64,000 nt of DNA, taken from contig JANWIY010000107.1 in the NCBI GenBank assembly GCA_025449645.1, positions 1 through 64,000 of the forward strand, read 5' to 3'. A program made the translations under genes and the position numbers. This stretch comes from Chitinophagaceae bacterium. Its GTDB lineage: Bacteria; Bacteroidota; Bacteroidia; Chitinophagales; Chitinophagaceae. The notes under the pieces are model-generated. The model was not told where the DNA came from. It saw only the letters and a program-made list of their open reading frames with translations, and ran no database searches. Below, in pieces: positions 18,644-27,282 of this stretch. The first letter of the stretch is position 1. Each line of letters opens with the position of its first letter.

Positions 18644-19942
18644 TCAATATATCTTATCCAGCAAATGAATCGATGCTCCCAGTTTTTCCAAATCCCTGAA
18701 AAATTCAGGATAGGACTTATTTATCGCGTCCGCTTTTTCTATCAGCACCGGACCATTCGCGCGCAATGCGGCCACGGCTGTAGCCATGGCAATCCGATGG
18801 TCATGGCGGGAGTGAACGGCGGCGGCGTTCAAGGTTTTTGCGCCCTTTATACCCATGGTATCCCCATTCACGAGAATATCAATTCCCAGCTTGGCAAACT
18901 CTTCCTGCAAAGTCAGCGCGCGGTTGCTTTCTTTGTGCGCCAGCCTGCCTGCGCCTTTTATAAAACTGGAACCATGACAACAGGATGCGAGGGCAACCAA
19001 GGGCGGGAACAAATCAGGGCAATCCGTCGCATCAAATTGAAAAGCTGTTAAGGTCCCCGGCTCATCTGCTCCAACACGAATTTCTTTGCCGGAAATCCAT
19101 ACCGGCACGCCCGTATCCCTCAAGGCCTGCAAAATGGCTTTATCGGCTTGCGCGGAATCGGGATCAAGTCCACGAACAGCACAGCCTCCCGCAATCGCTC
19201 CGGCAACCAGCAGGAATGAAGCTCCACTCCAGTCGCCTTCCACTGTGTAATTAACCAGATCGCCGGAGCGGATATGGGTTTCGCGCGAAAAACAAAAGGA
19301 TTCATAAGCCCGGTTATCCGGAATCTTCAGCCCGAAATCGCGCATAATCTTCAACGTTAGATCTATGTACGGCCGGCTGTTAAGGTTTGTTACTTTGATA
19401 CAGACATCTTTGGCATCGGCAGCTGCATACGCCATCAATAGCCCGGTTAGAAACTGGGAACTGAGCGAACCATCAGTTTGAATATTCCCGGGTATGAGCG
19501 GTCCCTTTATTTGCAGTGGAAGTTTGCCCTGATTCGAGATTACCTCAACGCCCAATTCGGGAAAAATTTCGTCAAAAAAGTCCATGGGCCGGTAAAGAAG
19601 GCTTCCTTCTCCCTCGATAGTCATCTGCCGGCTACAGAGCGCTACCAGCGGCACAAACATGCGAATACCCAGGCCGCTTTCGCCGCAGTTCACAAAATCA
19701 TTTACGGGTTGAATGCCCCGGCTGGTGATATGTAATGAACCGTCGGAGGCGTTATCGACCCTGGCTCCCAATCCCCTGATGACGCGTATGGCGGCGAGAT
19801 CATCATTGGATGATCCGGGGTTGCGTATGATACTTTCGCCTCCCGAAATCAAGGCCGCGGCGCAAGCCCGTTGCATGGAACTTTTGGATGCGGGAGCAGG
19901 AATCGTACCCCTGATGGAGGATGGTGAAATAGTGATATGCAT
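18644..19942 (-). CDS. aroA: 3-Phosphoshikimate 1-carboxyvinyltransferase (EPSP synthase)
   Basis: A 432-residue enzyme joining shikimate 3-phosphate and PEP. Recognised from PAPASKSSMQRACAAALISGG (the PEP/S3P lysine region), NCGESGLGIRMF, DGSLSSQFLTGLLMA, and the late RLAHKESNRA and HDHRIAMATAVAAL blocks. The second half has the DxxPDLFPPL-like motif. It starts 6 bp after the aroB stop on the same strand. Confidence 0.96.
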   Translation of the reverse strand: MHITISPSSIRGTIPAPASKSSMQRACAAALISGGESIIRNPGSSNDDLAAIRVIRGLGARVDNASDGSLHITSRGIQPVNDFVNCGESGLGIRMFVPLVALCSRQMTIEGEGSLLYRPMDFFDEIFPELGVEVISNQGKLPLQIKGPLIPGNIQTDGSLSSQFLTGLLMAYAAADAKDVCIKVTNLNSRPYIDLTLKIMRDFGLKIPDNRAYESFCFSRETHIRSGDLVNYTVEGDWSGASFLLVAGAIAGGCAVRGLDPDSAQADKAILQALRDTGVPVWISGKEIRVGADEPGTLTAFQFDATDCPDLFPPLVALASCCHGSSFIKGAGRLAHKESNRALTLQEEFAKLGIDILVNGDTMGIKGAKTLNAAAVHSRHDHRIAMATAVAALRANGPVLIEKADAINKSYPEFFRDLEKLGASIHLLDKIY

Positions 19943-19948
19943 CTTAAT

Positions 19949-20980
19949 TTATCTGGCCCTTGAAATGGAATAAATTAGTTTTTCGAGCTGGTTCATGGGG
20001 ATAGGCTTTATTACGGCTTTGCCAATCTTATCAAGCAACACATAGTTCATAATATCCCTTGTCTTTTTCTTATCCATCCGCATGACCTCCATGATCTTTC
20101 CCGGATCCGCATGGAGATCGGTAGGCAACCCGTATTTTTCCAGGAGGGCAGTCACTCTTGCGGTTTCCTTAAAATCCAGTAACTCCTCGGAAATCAGGCA
20201 GGCAGCCTTGATTCCAATGGATATTGCATGACCATGTGGAAGGTGATAAATATTTTCCACGGCATGACCTAGCGTATGTCCAAAATTCAACAGCTTGCGC
20301 TCACCTCCCTCAAATTCATCTTTCGAGACCACAGCGGATTTGATCATAACGTTCTTGCGGATCAGCCCGGCCAGCTCTTTCTTATTTTTTTTATAATAGT
20401 TGATTGCGTTTTTTTCGAGGTCCCTGAACAGGGAAGCATCTTTGATGGCAGCGTGCTTGATAACTTCGGCAAAGCCGTTCACCCACTCTTCGGGAGGCAG
20501 GGTTTGCAACAGGGTGGTATCGTAAAATAAAAACTTTGGTTGACGGATCGTTCCTACCATATTCTTAAAATGACGCACGTCAATTCCATTCTTTCCTCCG
20601 ATTGATGCATCCACCATGCCCAGGACCGATGTGGGAACGAAACCAAAGGGAAGTCCGCGCATATAAACGGAAGCGGCATAACCGGTGATGTCAGTGACCA
20701 CTCCGCCGCCGACGCCGACAATGGTGGTTTTACGGTCGGCCCCATATTCAATCAGCTGATCTATTATCTGATCGATGGTTTGCTGGATCTTATAAGTTTC
20801 CCCTGCAGGAATTACGATGAGTTTGGAACCTTTGAAATATTTTTTATGGGCGTTATAAACATGTTGGTCAGTGATAAAGATGCAGAGTTCTTTTTCCACC
20901 ACCTTATTTATCTGCGAAAAGGAAGCTTCAAAATAACAGGCGGTTCGGGATGAGGAAAAAGAATAGGTTTTCTTTTGCAT
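19949..20980 (-). CDS. aroB: 3-Dehydroquinate synthase
   Basis: A 343-residue NAD-dependent enzyme for the second shikimate step. Motifs: GVGGGVVTDITGYAASVYMRGLPF, VPTSVLGMVDASIGGKNGID, the metal-site LNFGHTLGHAVE and MRMDKKKTRD. Fourteen bp separate it from the DAHP synthase gene. Length is normal. Confidence 0.96.
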   Translation of the reverse strand: MQKKTYSFSSSRTACYFEASFSQINKVVEKELCIFITDQHVYNAHKKYFKGSKLIVIPAGETYKIQQTIDQIIDQLIEYGADRKTTIVGVGGGVVTDITGYAASVYMRGLPFGFVPTSVLGMVDASIGGKNGIDVRHFKNMVGTIRQPKFLFYDTTLLQTLPPEEWVNGFAEVIKHAAIKDASLFRDLEKNAINYYKKNKKELAGLIRKNVMIKSAVVSKDEFEGGERKLLNFGHTLGHAVENIYHLPHGHAISIGIKAACLISEELLDFKETARVTALLEKYGLPTDLHADPGKIMEVMRMDKKKTRDIMNYVLLDKIGKAVIKPIPMNQLEKLIYSISRAR

Positions 20981-20994
20981 ATGGTAGTCCTGTC

Positions 20995-22080
20995 TTATGA
21001 ATTCATGATCTGATTCTGGTGATTGATGCTTTCCATATGCACTGCGTCAAAATATTTGGTTATGAATTCCTTACTCAGACCGAGTTTGTCTCCTTTTTTA
21101 AAGGCCCTTTCCAAAATGGCGTTCCATCGGTTGGTCTGCAGGATCGTAATATTATTTTCTTTCTTATACTTGCCAATCTTTTCAGATATTTTCATACGTT
21201 CACCAATGATCTGCATCAATTCGTCATCCAGGTGATTGATCTGCTGTCTTAATTTCTCCAGCGCCGCATGATATTCTTCCGAAGCCACATCTTCTTTTCT
21301 CCAGCGAATGCTGTTAAGCAGTTCTCCCAGTTTTTCCGGTGTGATCTGTTGTTTGGCGTCGCTCCAGGCTTTATCCGGGTCAACATGACTTTCAATGATC
21401 AGACCGTCAAAGTCGAGATCGATGGCCGTTTGAGCCACCTCCAGCAGAATATCGCGGCGACCGCAGATATGCGAGGGGTCATTGATGAATAACATGTCGG
21501 GATGCCTGCGCTTCATTTCGATGGCCAGATGCCACATGGGCGCATTACGGTATTCAGTGTTTCCGTAGGAGCTGAAGCCACGGTGTATAAGTCCGATTTG
21601 CCGGATACCTGCTTTGGCCACGCGCTCCACTGCGCCGATCCACAACTCCAGGTCGGGATTAATGGGGTTTTTAATAAGTACGGGCACATCCACACCCCGG
21701 AGCGCATCGGCTACTTCCTGCACGCTGAAGGGATTAACCGTTGTTCGGGCACCGATCCAGAGAACATCCACTTCAAAATGAAGTGCGTCCTCCACCTGCT
21801 TGGCCGTTGCCACTTCTACAGCAACCGGAATCCCCGTGAGTTTTTTTGCTTTTTGCAACCAGGGGAGCCCCTTGGTCCCTATGCCCTCAAAACTTCCGGG
21901 CCGCGTACGGGGTTTCCAGATTCCCGCACGCATCACGTCCACTCTACCGGTACGCTGAAGTTGCACTGCTGTCTCCATCACCTGCTCTTCTGTTTCGGCA
22001 CTGCAGGGGCCGGAAATGATCAAAGGCCGCTTGTTCCAGGCCTGTTGGGTAATTTCCTTCATTGATTTTGTTTCAGTCAT
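20995..22080 (-). CDS. Bifunctional DAHP synthase (type I beta) / chorismate mutase
   Basis: Residues about 10-265 form the 3-deoxy-7-phosphoheptulonate synthase: ISGPCSAETEEQ, MRAGIWKPRTRPGSFEG, NPINPDLELW, HRGFSSYG and NDPSHICGRRD. Residues about 270-361 form an AroQ chorismate mutase helix bundle (LEKLRQQINHLDDELMQIIGERMKISEKIGKYK). This fusion is well known in Bacteroidota; the mutase domain may also give allosteric control. A second ATG at 22062 is possible. It begins the aroB-aroA-aroC run after a family B repeat. Confidence 0.94.
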   Translation of the reverse strand: MTETKSMKEITQQAWNKRPLIISGPCSAETEEQVMETAVQLQRTGRVDVMRAGIWKPRTRPGSFEGIGTKGLPWLQKAKKLTGIPVAVEVATAKQVEDALHFEVDVLWIGARTTVNPFSVQEVADALRGVDVPVLIKNPINPDLELWIGAVERVAKAGIRQIGLIHRGFSSYGNTEYRNAPMWHLAIEMKRRHPDMLFINDPSHICGRRDILLEVAQTAIDLDFDGLIIESHVDPDKAWSDAKQQITPEKLGELLNSIRWRKEDVASEEYHAALEKLRQQINHLDDELMQIIGERMKISEKIGKYKKENNITILQTNRWNAILERAFKKGDKLGLSKEFITKYFDAVHMESINHQNQIMNS

Positions 22081-22087
22081 GTGTTGA

Positions 22088-22197
22088 AAATTAATAATTA
22101 AAAAGTAAAAAGTAAAAAGTAAAAACGGTGAAAAATTCAGCGCTTAAGAATCTAGTTCGTCTGTGTGCCAATTTTTTACTTTTTAATTTTTACTTTA
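22088..22197. repeat. Family B inverted repeat element, complete (AAAAAGT arms)
   Basis: Left arm 22088-22126 has three AAAAAGT units; right arm 22172-22197 has the inverse ACTTTTT/AATTTTT units. The core between them contains GTGTGCCAATTT. The element begins directly after the DEAD-box helicase stop (minus strand) and ends a few bases before the DAHP synthase ATG. Confidence 0.75.
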
Positions 22198-23853
22198 CCT
22201 ACTATTCGCATCATTCATCCTAATCCTTCTTCCCTTGTAATTTTTTCCATCAATCGCGCGGATCATCTGGGGGGCCGATTTCCGGTCAATTTCAAGCCAG
22301 GTATTCATTTCCTTCATATCAATCTTGCCCAGCACCTCTTTTCTAAGATCGCTCATATCCAGCACAAATTGCAGAAAACTTGCCTTATAAAAACCGTCCT
22401 TCGTACCGAGATTTACAAACAGTTTCACAAAATCCCCGCTGCCTGATGAGAAGGTTTTGCGGGCAATACCATTCCCGATCGGAATGCGTTCCCGATGACC
22501 CCTGACAGGCACTTCTCTCGCAGATACGCGGACATTCAGGTCCTCCGAATTCTCATAATATTTAAGGAACCTGTCGAATTCCATGGCAGCAACTCTTTTC
22601 AATACCTCTTCCTTGCTGATGCCAGCAAACCTGTCGGCCAGCATGGGAACATAGGTTTCGTAATCGCCATGACTGATATCGGCCTCCAGCAATTTCTCCA
22701 TAAAATGAAAGAACTGTTTGCGGCAAACATCTTTCCCCGTAGGGACCTCCACTTTGCGAAAGGGAACCTGCACGATCCGTTCGATCTGTTTCAGTTTCCC
22801 GATCTCCCGCGAATGAATGATCGAAAGACAAACCCCGGTATTTCCTGCCCTTCCTGTTCTTCCGCTCCTGTGCGTGTATATTTCCACATCATCCGGCAAT
22901 TCGTAGTTTATCACATGAGTTATTCCATGCACATCAATTCCACGGGCAGCCACGTCGGTTGCAATAAGTAATTGCAATGTCTTCTCCCTGAATTCGCCCA
23001 TCACTTTATCCCGTTGCTGCTGCGTAAGGTCTCCATGCAGTGCATCAATATTATATCCCTCCCTGGTGAGTTTTTCTGCTATATGCTGCGCATCGGCTTT
23101 GGTTCGGGTAAAAATGAGCCCGTAAATACCCGGATTGAAATCGATCAACCGCTTCAGCGCTTCATAACGGTGATGTGCATTCGTAATAAAATACTGGTGG
23201 TCCACCATTTTGTTGGCTGTGTTCATCTTGCCAACGGTAATTTCCAGCGGCTCCTTCATATACTTGCGACTCACCCGTTTAATTTCAGGCGGCATAGTGG
23301 CGCTAAACAACCAGGTAGCATCGCGCTTCGGGGTGTTCTTCAGTATGAATTCTATATCATCCTGAAATCCCATGTTCAGCATTTCATCGGCTTCATCCAA
23401 AACCACATACTTAATTTCCTCGAGGTTGATGGCCTTGCGTTCGATCAGGTCGATCAGGCGTCCGGGTGTAGCCACGACAATCTGGACTCCACGCCGGAGA
23501 TCCCTTATCTGCATCCCGATCGAAGAACCACCATACACGGCAAGTACCTGAACTCCTGGCATGAATTTTTTAAAAAGTTCAATCTCACTTACGATCTGCA
23601 TGCAAAGTTCCCGGGTCGGACACACCACCAATGCCTGCGGAATCCGATGCTCTACCTGAAGGAGCTGCAACAGGGGAAGCCCGAATGCCGCTGTTTTACC
23701 AGTTCCTGTTTGGGCCAGACCTACGAGATCCTTCGTTCCGCTTAAAAGAACAGGTATTGCCTTCTCCTGTATGGGTGTGGGTTCGGTAAATCCAAGCGAG
23801 GCCACTGCCTTCAAAAGATGCTCACTCAATCCCAGCCCTTCAAATGTGCTCAT
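22195..23853 (-). CDS. DEAD-box ATP-dependent RNA helicase with DbpA-like C-terminal domain
   Basis: A 552-residue helicase. N-terminal core: Q motif, AQTGTGKT (Walker A), PTRELCMQ, TPGRLIDL, DEAD, SAT. C-terminal core: ARGIDVHGITHVINYELPDD and HRSGRTGRAGNTG. The final about 75 residues (FVKLFVNLGTKDGFYKASFL...) match the DbpA RNA-binding domain, suggesting a ribosome-assembly or cold-shock role (CsdA/DeaD-like). The ATG 23851-23853 is preferred over an upstream TTG. A perfect -7 box is upstream, so it may be transcribed separately from the aromatic genes around it. Confidence 0.94.
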   Translation of the reverse strand: MSTFEGLGLSEHLLKAVASLGFTEPTPIQEKAIPVLLSGTKDLVGLAQTGTGKTAAFGLPLLQLLQVEHRIPQALVVCPTRELCMQIVSEIELFKKFMPGVQVLAVYGGSSIGMQIRDLRRGVQIVVATPGRLIDLIERKAINLEEIKYVVLDEADEMLNMGFQDDIEFILKNTPKRDATWLFSATMPPEIKRVSRKYMKEPLEITVGKMNTANKMVDHQYFITNAHHRYEALKRLIDFNPGIYGLIFTRTKADAQHIAEKLTREGYNIDALHGDLTQQQRDKVMGEFREKTLQLLIATDVAARGIDVHGITHVINYELPDDVEIYTHRSGRTGRAGNTGVCLSIIHSREIGKLKQIERIVQVPFRKVEVPTGKDVCRKQFFHFMEKLLEADISHGDYETYVPMLADRFAGISKEEVLKRVAAMEFDRFLKYYENSEDLNVRVSAREVPVRGHRERIPIGNGIARKTFSSGSGDFVKLFVNLGTKDGFYKASFLQFVLDMSDLRKEVLGKIDMKEMNTWLEIDRKSAPQMIRAIDGKNYKGRRIRMNDANSR

Positions 23854-23872
23854 ACGGTTCAAAAATTTTGCG

Positions 23873-23880
23873 CAAAGGTA
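23873..23880 (-). promoter_or_regulatory. -7 box upstream of the DEAD-box helicase
   Basis: Minus-strand TACCTTTG is an exact TAnnTTTG match 19 bp before the ATG. No -33 TTTG at 19 bp is evident. It implies an internal promoter within the aromatic cluster. Confidence 0.45.
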
Positions 23881-23906
23881 CTATTTTCTGTGCGGAAGGG
23901 CTTTTT

Positions 23907-24017
23907 GACGGTTGATGTATGATGGTTGATAGTTAATGGACATTTGGTGCGAATTCCCACTTGTTATCGATCAACTTTAATGCCTTTGCTTCCCATCAAC
24001 CATCAACCATCAACCAT
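23907..24017. repeat. Family A inverted repeat element (GTTGATG arms)
   Basis: Left arm 23907-23939 (GTTGATG and ATGGTTGATAG units), core with GGTGCGAATTCCCAC at 23946-23960, right arm 23993-24017 with three CCATCAA units. It follows the tyrA stop by about 8 bp on the minus strand and fills the gap to the helicase promoter. Confidence 0.8.
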
Positions 24018-24024
24018 AATCATC

Positions 24025-24873
24025 TTATCTCAAAATCCTTCCAATCTTATTTGCATTTTCCATAAGCTCCCGGAGATAAGGGTAATTCTCCTTTTCCAGG
24101 CAACTCTTGAATTTCTTCAGTTGCATGATATGTTCATTTAGTACGTCCAATACGTTTTCCCGGTTTTGCATGAATATTGGAGCCCACATGGAGGGGCTGC
24201 TCTTCGCTAGCCTCACGGTACTTTCAAACCCACCGCCCGCAAGCTCGAAAATGGCATCTTCCTCGCGTTCTTTTTCGAGCACCGTGTTTGCCAATGCAAA
24301 TGAGGTAATATGGGAAATATGGCTTACATAAGCCGCATGCATGTCATGACTTTGGGCATCCATATAAACCAGGGACATGCCGAGCAACCGGTAAATCTTT
24401 TCCATGACCTCCAGCGCATCCGGTGCCGATTTTCCTTTTTCACAAATAACGCAGGAGCGTCCCCGGAATGCGTCGTGCACGGCGGCTTCAGGCCCGCTGA
24501 ATTCTGTACCCCACATCGGATGCGTTGCAACAAACCGGCTTCGCATGGGATGAGCCGCCAATGCTTCGCACAGGGCCTGCTTCGTTGAACCTGCGTCGGC
24601 CACGATTTGTCTTTCTGTGATCAGGTCCATGATCGTTCTCATAACCGTTAGCGTCACATCCACCGGGATCGCCACATATATCAGGTCACTTTGCCTTACC
24701 GCCTCCTCCAGCGGAAGCATTTCGTCAATGATGCCCAGTTCGAGGGCGCGGCGGGCACTCTCCCCTGTCCGGCTGACGCCGATCACCTTGCTGACCAGTT
24801 GGTGATCCTTCAAGGCCAGGCTGAAGGATCCGCTGATCAAACCCACCCCAACGACTGTAACAGTATTAAACAT
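24025..24873 (-). CDS. tyrA: Prephenate dehydrogenase
   Basis: A 282-residue NAD-dependent TyrA. N-terminal Rossmann motif VGVGLISGSFSLALKD, then DAGSTKQ and the substrate region HPMWGTEFSGPEAA; HISHITSFALA is the conserved C-terminal-domain His block. It makes 4-hydroxyphenylpyruvate for tyrosine. The ATG lies inside the last codons of the aminotransferase gene (8-bp overlap). Presumably under the pheA attenuator. Confidence 0.93.
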   Translation of the reverse strand: MFNTVTVVGVGLISGSFSLALKDHQLVSKVIGVSRTGESARRALELGIIDEMLPLEEAVRQSDLIYVAIPVDVTLTVMRTIMDLITERQIVADAGSTKQALCEALAAHPMRSRFVATHPMWGTEFSGPEAAVHDAFRGRSCVICEKGKSAPDALEVMEKIYRLLGMSLVYMDAQSHDMHAAYVSHISHITSFALANTVLEKEREEDAIFELAGGGFESTVRLAKSSPSMWAPIFMQNRENVLDVLNEHIMQLKKFKSCLEKENYPYLRELMENANKIGRILR

Positions 24874-26062
24874 GTTTTAATGATTTAAGAGTGCCTGCCT
24901 TCTTTACGCGTGCTATAGACTCTAATATATTTTCTTCCGGTGCACATAAACTGACCCTGACAAAATCATTTCCCCCGCTGCCGAAAATGCCCCCGGGAGT
25001 AACGAATACCCGCGCATTATATAATAAAAGATCGCTGAGTTCATAACCATCTTTCATCGTTTCCGGAACCCTGGCCCAAACAAAAAGGCCGGCCTGTTTT
25101 TTGGAATACTGACAGCCCAATTCATCCAGCAAAGCTTCAGTCGCCAATTTTCTTTTGCTGTAAATGGAATTGACCTGATTATACCAGGACGGAGGAAGAG
25201 ACAATGCTTTGGCTGCCGCAAGCTGTACCGGCAAAAACATGCCGCTGTCCATATTGCTCTTAAATATTAGCACTTCATCCACGCGTTCTTTTGAGCCCAC
25301 AAGCATGCCTACACGCCAGCCAGCCATATTGTGTGATTTACTCAGAGAATTCAATTCTATAACATGGGTCCTGGCGCCCTCCACGCTCATCAGGCTAACC
25401 GGTTCTTCATTCAGAATAAAACTGTAAGGGTTATCATGAACCAGCAATACCTTGTTTTCTTTTGCAAATGCCACGAACTTTTCAAATATTCTTTTATCAG
25501 CAACTTGTCCCGTCGGCATCTGCGGATAGTTCAGGAAAAGCAATACCCATTCCTGTCCCGGCTTTTTTTTCCCAATCAGGGTTTTCAGTTCTTCAAAATC
25601 GGGATTCCAGTTATTTCTTTCAAGCAACTGATAGGTAGATACATCGCCTCCCGCCAGGCTGGCCGCACTCCGGTACGTGGGATAACCCGGATTTGGGATA
25701 AGCACCAGATCGCCCGGATTGATATAGGTCATACAAATATGCATGATTCCTTCTTTGGACCCGGCCAGCGGCAGGATTTCCCGGTCAGGATCAAGGCTGA
25801 CACCATACCACTGCATATACCAGTCGGCCATGGCTTTTCTAAGTACCGGTGACCCTTTGTAACTCTGGTAACTATGTGCTGTGGGTTTGATACTTTCTTC
25901 ATTCAATACCCGGATCACGTCAGCGTGCGGAGGCTGATCCGGACTGCCGATTCCCAGACTGATAATTTTTTCCCCTTCTCTGTTAAGTTTTTCGATCTCC
26001 CGCAGTTTGCCGGAGAAATAATATTCACCAATGCCATTTAATCGCTGCGCAGTGTTAATCAT
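24866..26062 (-). CDS. PLP-dependent class I aminotransferase (aromatic/aspartate type)
   Basis: A 398-residue fold-type I aminotransferase. Key parts: ISLGIGSPDQPPH, the PLP-phosphate region LAGSKEGIMH, NPGYPTY, and the lysine block ELNSLSKSHNMAGWRVGM. Start chosen at ATG 26060-26062 (MINTAQRLNGIGEYYFSG); upstream codons run through repeat-like intergenic DNA. Placed between pheA and tyrA, it most likely transaminates phenylpyruvate and hydroxyphenylpyruvate. LL-diaminopimelate aminotransferase-like annotation is an alternative. Confidence 0.88.
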   Translation of the reverse strand: MINTAQRLNGIGEYYFSGKLREIEKLNREGEKIISLGIGSPDQPPHADVIRVLNEESIKPTAHSYQSYKGSPVLRKAMADWYMQWYGVSLDPDREILPLAGSKEGIMHICMTYINPGDLVLIPNPGYPTYRSAASLAGGDVSTYQLLERNNWNPDFEELKTLIGKKKPGQEWVLLFLNYPQMPTGQVADKRIFEKFVAFAKENKVLLVHDNPYSFILNEEPVSLMSVEGARTHVIELNSLSKSHNMAGWRVGMLVGSKERVDEVLIFKSNMDSGMFLPVQLAAAKALSLPPSWYNQVNSIYSKRKLATEALLDELGCQYSKKQAGLFVWARVPETMKDGYELSDLLLYNARVFVTPGGIFGSGGNDFVRVSLCAPEENILESIARVKKAGTLKSLKHV

Positions 26063-26147
26063 ATATTTAAGCTTAACGTATAAATCGTTGCCGGATGACG
26101 GTTGACGGTTAATAACCCATAACACATAATTCATAACTCATCAGTAT

Positions 26148-26987
26148 TCAAGCATTCAATCCCTTCTTATATACCCCATAGATTTTGAATTCCGAAGTAA
26201 CGGGTTTTACCATTTTCACCACTTCTTCAAACTGTTCTCTTGTATCAAATTCCATATCTGCATGAAAACTATATTTCCAGTCGCTACCGGGAATCGGATA
26301 AGATTGCAGCTTACTCAGATTAATTCCTCCTTCGGCAATAAGGGTCAGCACCCGCGCCAGGCTTCCTCTGGAATGATCCGTGTGAAAGGTAACGGAGGCC
26401 TTATTTGCATCATTGACGATTTCCACTATTTCCATTCTCTGCAGCACAAGGAAGCGGGTGTAATTGTTTTGCATAGTTTGAATATCCGGAGCAAGCATTT
26501 CGAGGTTAAATAGTTTCGATGCCAGCGCACTCCCGATGCCGGCGATATGCTTACTCTTTCGCTGATGAATATGCTTTGCACTGAGGGCAGTGTCCTCTGT
26601 TTCAATCAGCTTCCAGTCGTACTGATTTAGGTAATCAAGACACTGGAGGATAGCCATCGGATGGGAATGCACTTCATGAATATCCTTGAGTGTAACACCA
26701 GGATTTACCAGCAGGTTCTGGCGGATCTGCAAGTATATTTCACCGGAGATCATTAAGCTGCTTTTGCGCAGCAGGGAATAATTGGGAAGAATGCTCCCGG
26801 CAATGGAATTTTCGATAGCCATCACGGCTGCATCACAAAGCGTTTTGTCTTCCGCTGCTCTTATCACTTCCTCGAAGCGCGCGCAAGCCTGGATGCCAAT
26901 TTGCGCTCCAAAAAGGATTCGTGCAGCTTCCTCATGAAAACTGCCTTCGAAACCCTGAATGGCTACCCGTTGAATTTGTTGCTGCAT
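26148..26987 (-). CDS. pheA: Prephenate dehydratase
   Basis: A 279-residue monofunctional enzyme making phenylpyruvate. It starts RVAIQGFEGSFHEEAA, has MAIENSIAGSILPNYSLL, the catalytic-region TRFLVLQ (a variant of TRF) and a C-terminal ACT domain for Phe sensing (ARVLTLIAEGGINLSKLQSYPIPGSDWKYSFHADME). First structural gene after the leader peptide and terminator described at 26993-27171; the ATG lies 6 nt after the terminator T-tract. Confidence 0.95.
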   Translation of the reverse strand: MQQQIQRVAIQGFEGSFHEEAARILFGAQIGIQACARFEEVIRAAEDKTLCDAAVMAIENSIAGSILPNYSLLRKSSLMISGEIYLQIRQNLLVNPGVTLKDIHEVHSHPMAILQCLDYLNQYDWKLIETEDTALSAKHIHQRKSKHIAGIGSALASKLFNLEMLAPDIQTMQNNYTRFLVLQRMEIVEIVNDANKASVTFHTDHSRGSLARVLTLIAEGGINLSKLQSYPIPGSDWKYSFHADMEFDTREQFEEVVKMVKPVTSEFKIYGVYKKGLNA

Positions 26988-26992
26988 ATAAT

Positions 26993-27021
26993 AAAAAAAA
27001 ATCCCGGCTTTTGACCGGGAT
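26993..27021 (-). terminator. Attenuator terminator in the pheA leader
   Basis: On the minus strand, ATCCCGG (27021-27015), a 7-nt loop and CCGGGAT (27007-27001) form a perfect 7-bp GC-rich stem followed by nine T residues (27001-26993). It ends 6 nt before the pheA ATG, so it can only act as a regulated terminator. Confidence 0.9.
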
Positions 27022-27073
27022 GTTATTGTTAAGATTTTAGATTAGTTGGTTTTTAACAAAAGCCTTCCCGGTC
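27013..27073 (-). promoter_or_regulatory. Antiterminator pairing in the pheA leader
   Basis: GACCGGGA (27073-27066, inside leader codons 20-22) is an exact reverse complement of TCCCGGTC (27020-27013), which includes most of the terminator's 5' arm. The two pairings exclude each other. A weaker upstream CCTTC (27106-27102) can pair with GAAGG overlapping the first arm, as a possible segment 1:2 hairpin. Confidence 0.8.
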
Positions 27074-27131
27074 TGCTGGTAAAGTAGAAAAAATAAAATC
27101 CGAAGGAACGGTATGCTTTTGAATTGAACAT
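27042..27131 (-). CDS. Phe/Tyr-rich attenuator leader peptide (pheL-like)
   Basis: A 29-codon minus-strand reading frame from ATG 27131-27129 to TAA 27044-27042. It reads MFNSKAYRSFGFYFFYF then TSRPGRLLLKTN: nine of the first 17 residues are Phe or Tyr, with six aromatic codons in a row at 12-17. It lies in the pheA leader, 9 bp after a perfect promoter -7 box. Codons 20-22 hold the antiterminator arm. Slow decoding of Phe/Tyr codons would free this arm and let transcription continue into pheA. It has no function expected beyond ribosome stalling. Confidence 0.9.
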   Translation of the reverse strand: MFNSKAYRSFGFYFFYFTSRPGRLLLKTN

Positions 27132-27140
27132 ATACAGCCT

Positions 27141-27171
27141 CAAAAATAATCACTTCCGTTGACCCGGCAAA
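27141..27171 (-). promoter_or_regulatory. Bacteroidota-type promoter of the pheA operon
   Basis: Minus-strand TTTG at 27171-27168, 19 bp, then TATTTTTG at 27148-27141: a perfect match to TTTG-N19-TAnnTTTG. Transcription would start only a few nucleotides before the leader-peptide ATG. Confidence 0.8.
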
Positions 27172-27198
27172 TTTTTATTTTAATACGATCCCCTGGAA

Positions 27199-27277
27199 TT
27201 GATGGTTGATGGTTGATGGCCTTTATGTGCCAATTCGCACCCGATTTCCATCAACCATCAACTATCAACCATCAACC
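27199..27277. repeat. Family A inverted repeat element (GTTGATG arms)
   Basis: Left arm 27199-27219 (three TTGATGG units), core GTGCCAATTCGCAC at 27227-27240, right arm 27248-27277 (CCATCAA units). It begins about 5 bp after the stop of the 188-residue hypothetical gene... read in the other direction it ends just upstream of the pheA promoter. Confidence 0.85.
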
Positions 27278-27282
27278 TTTTT

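Noticed and set aside
21502-22065. Plus-strand frame of 187 codons
   Set aside because: Antisense shadow of the DAHP synthase gene.
22972-23745. Plus-strand frame of 257 codons
   Set aside because: Antisense shadow of the DEAD-box helicase; His/Phe-rich with no recognisable domain.
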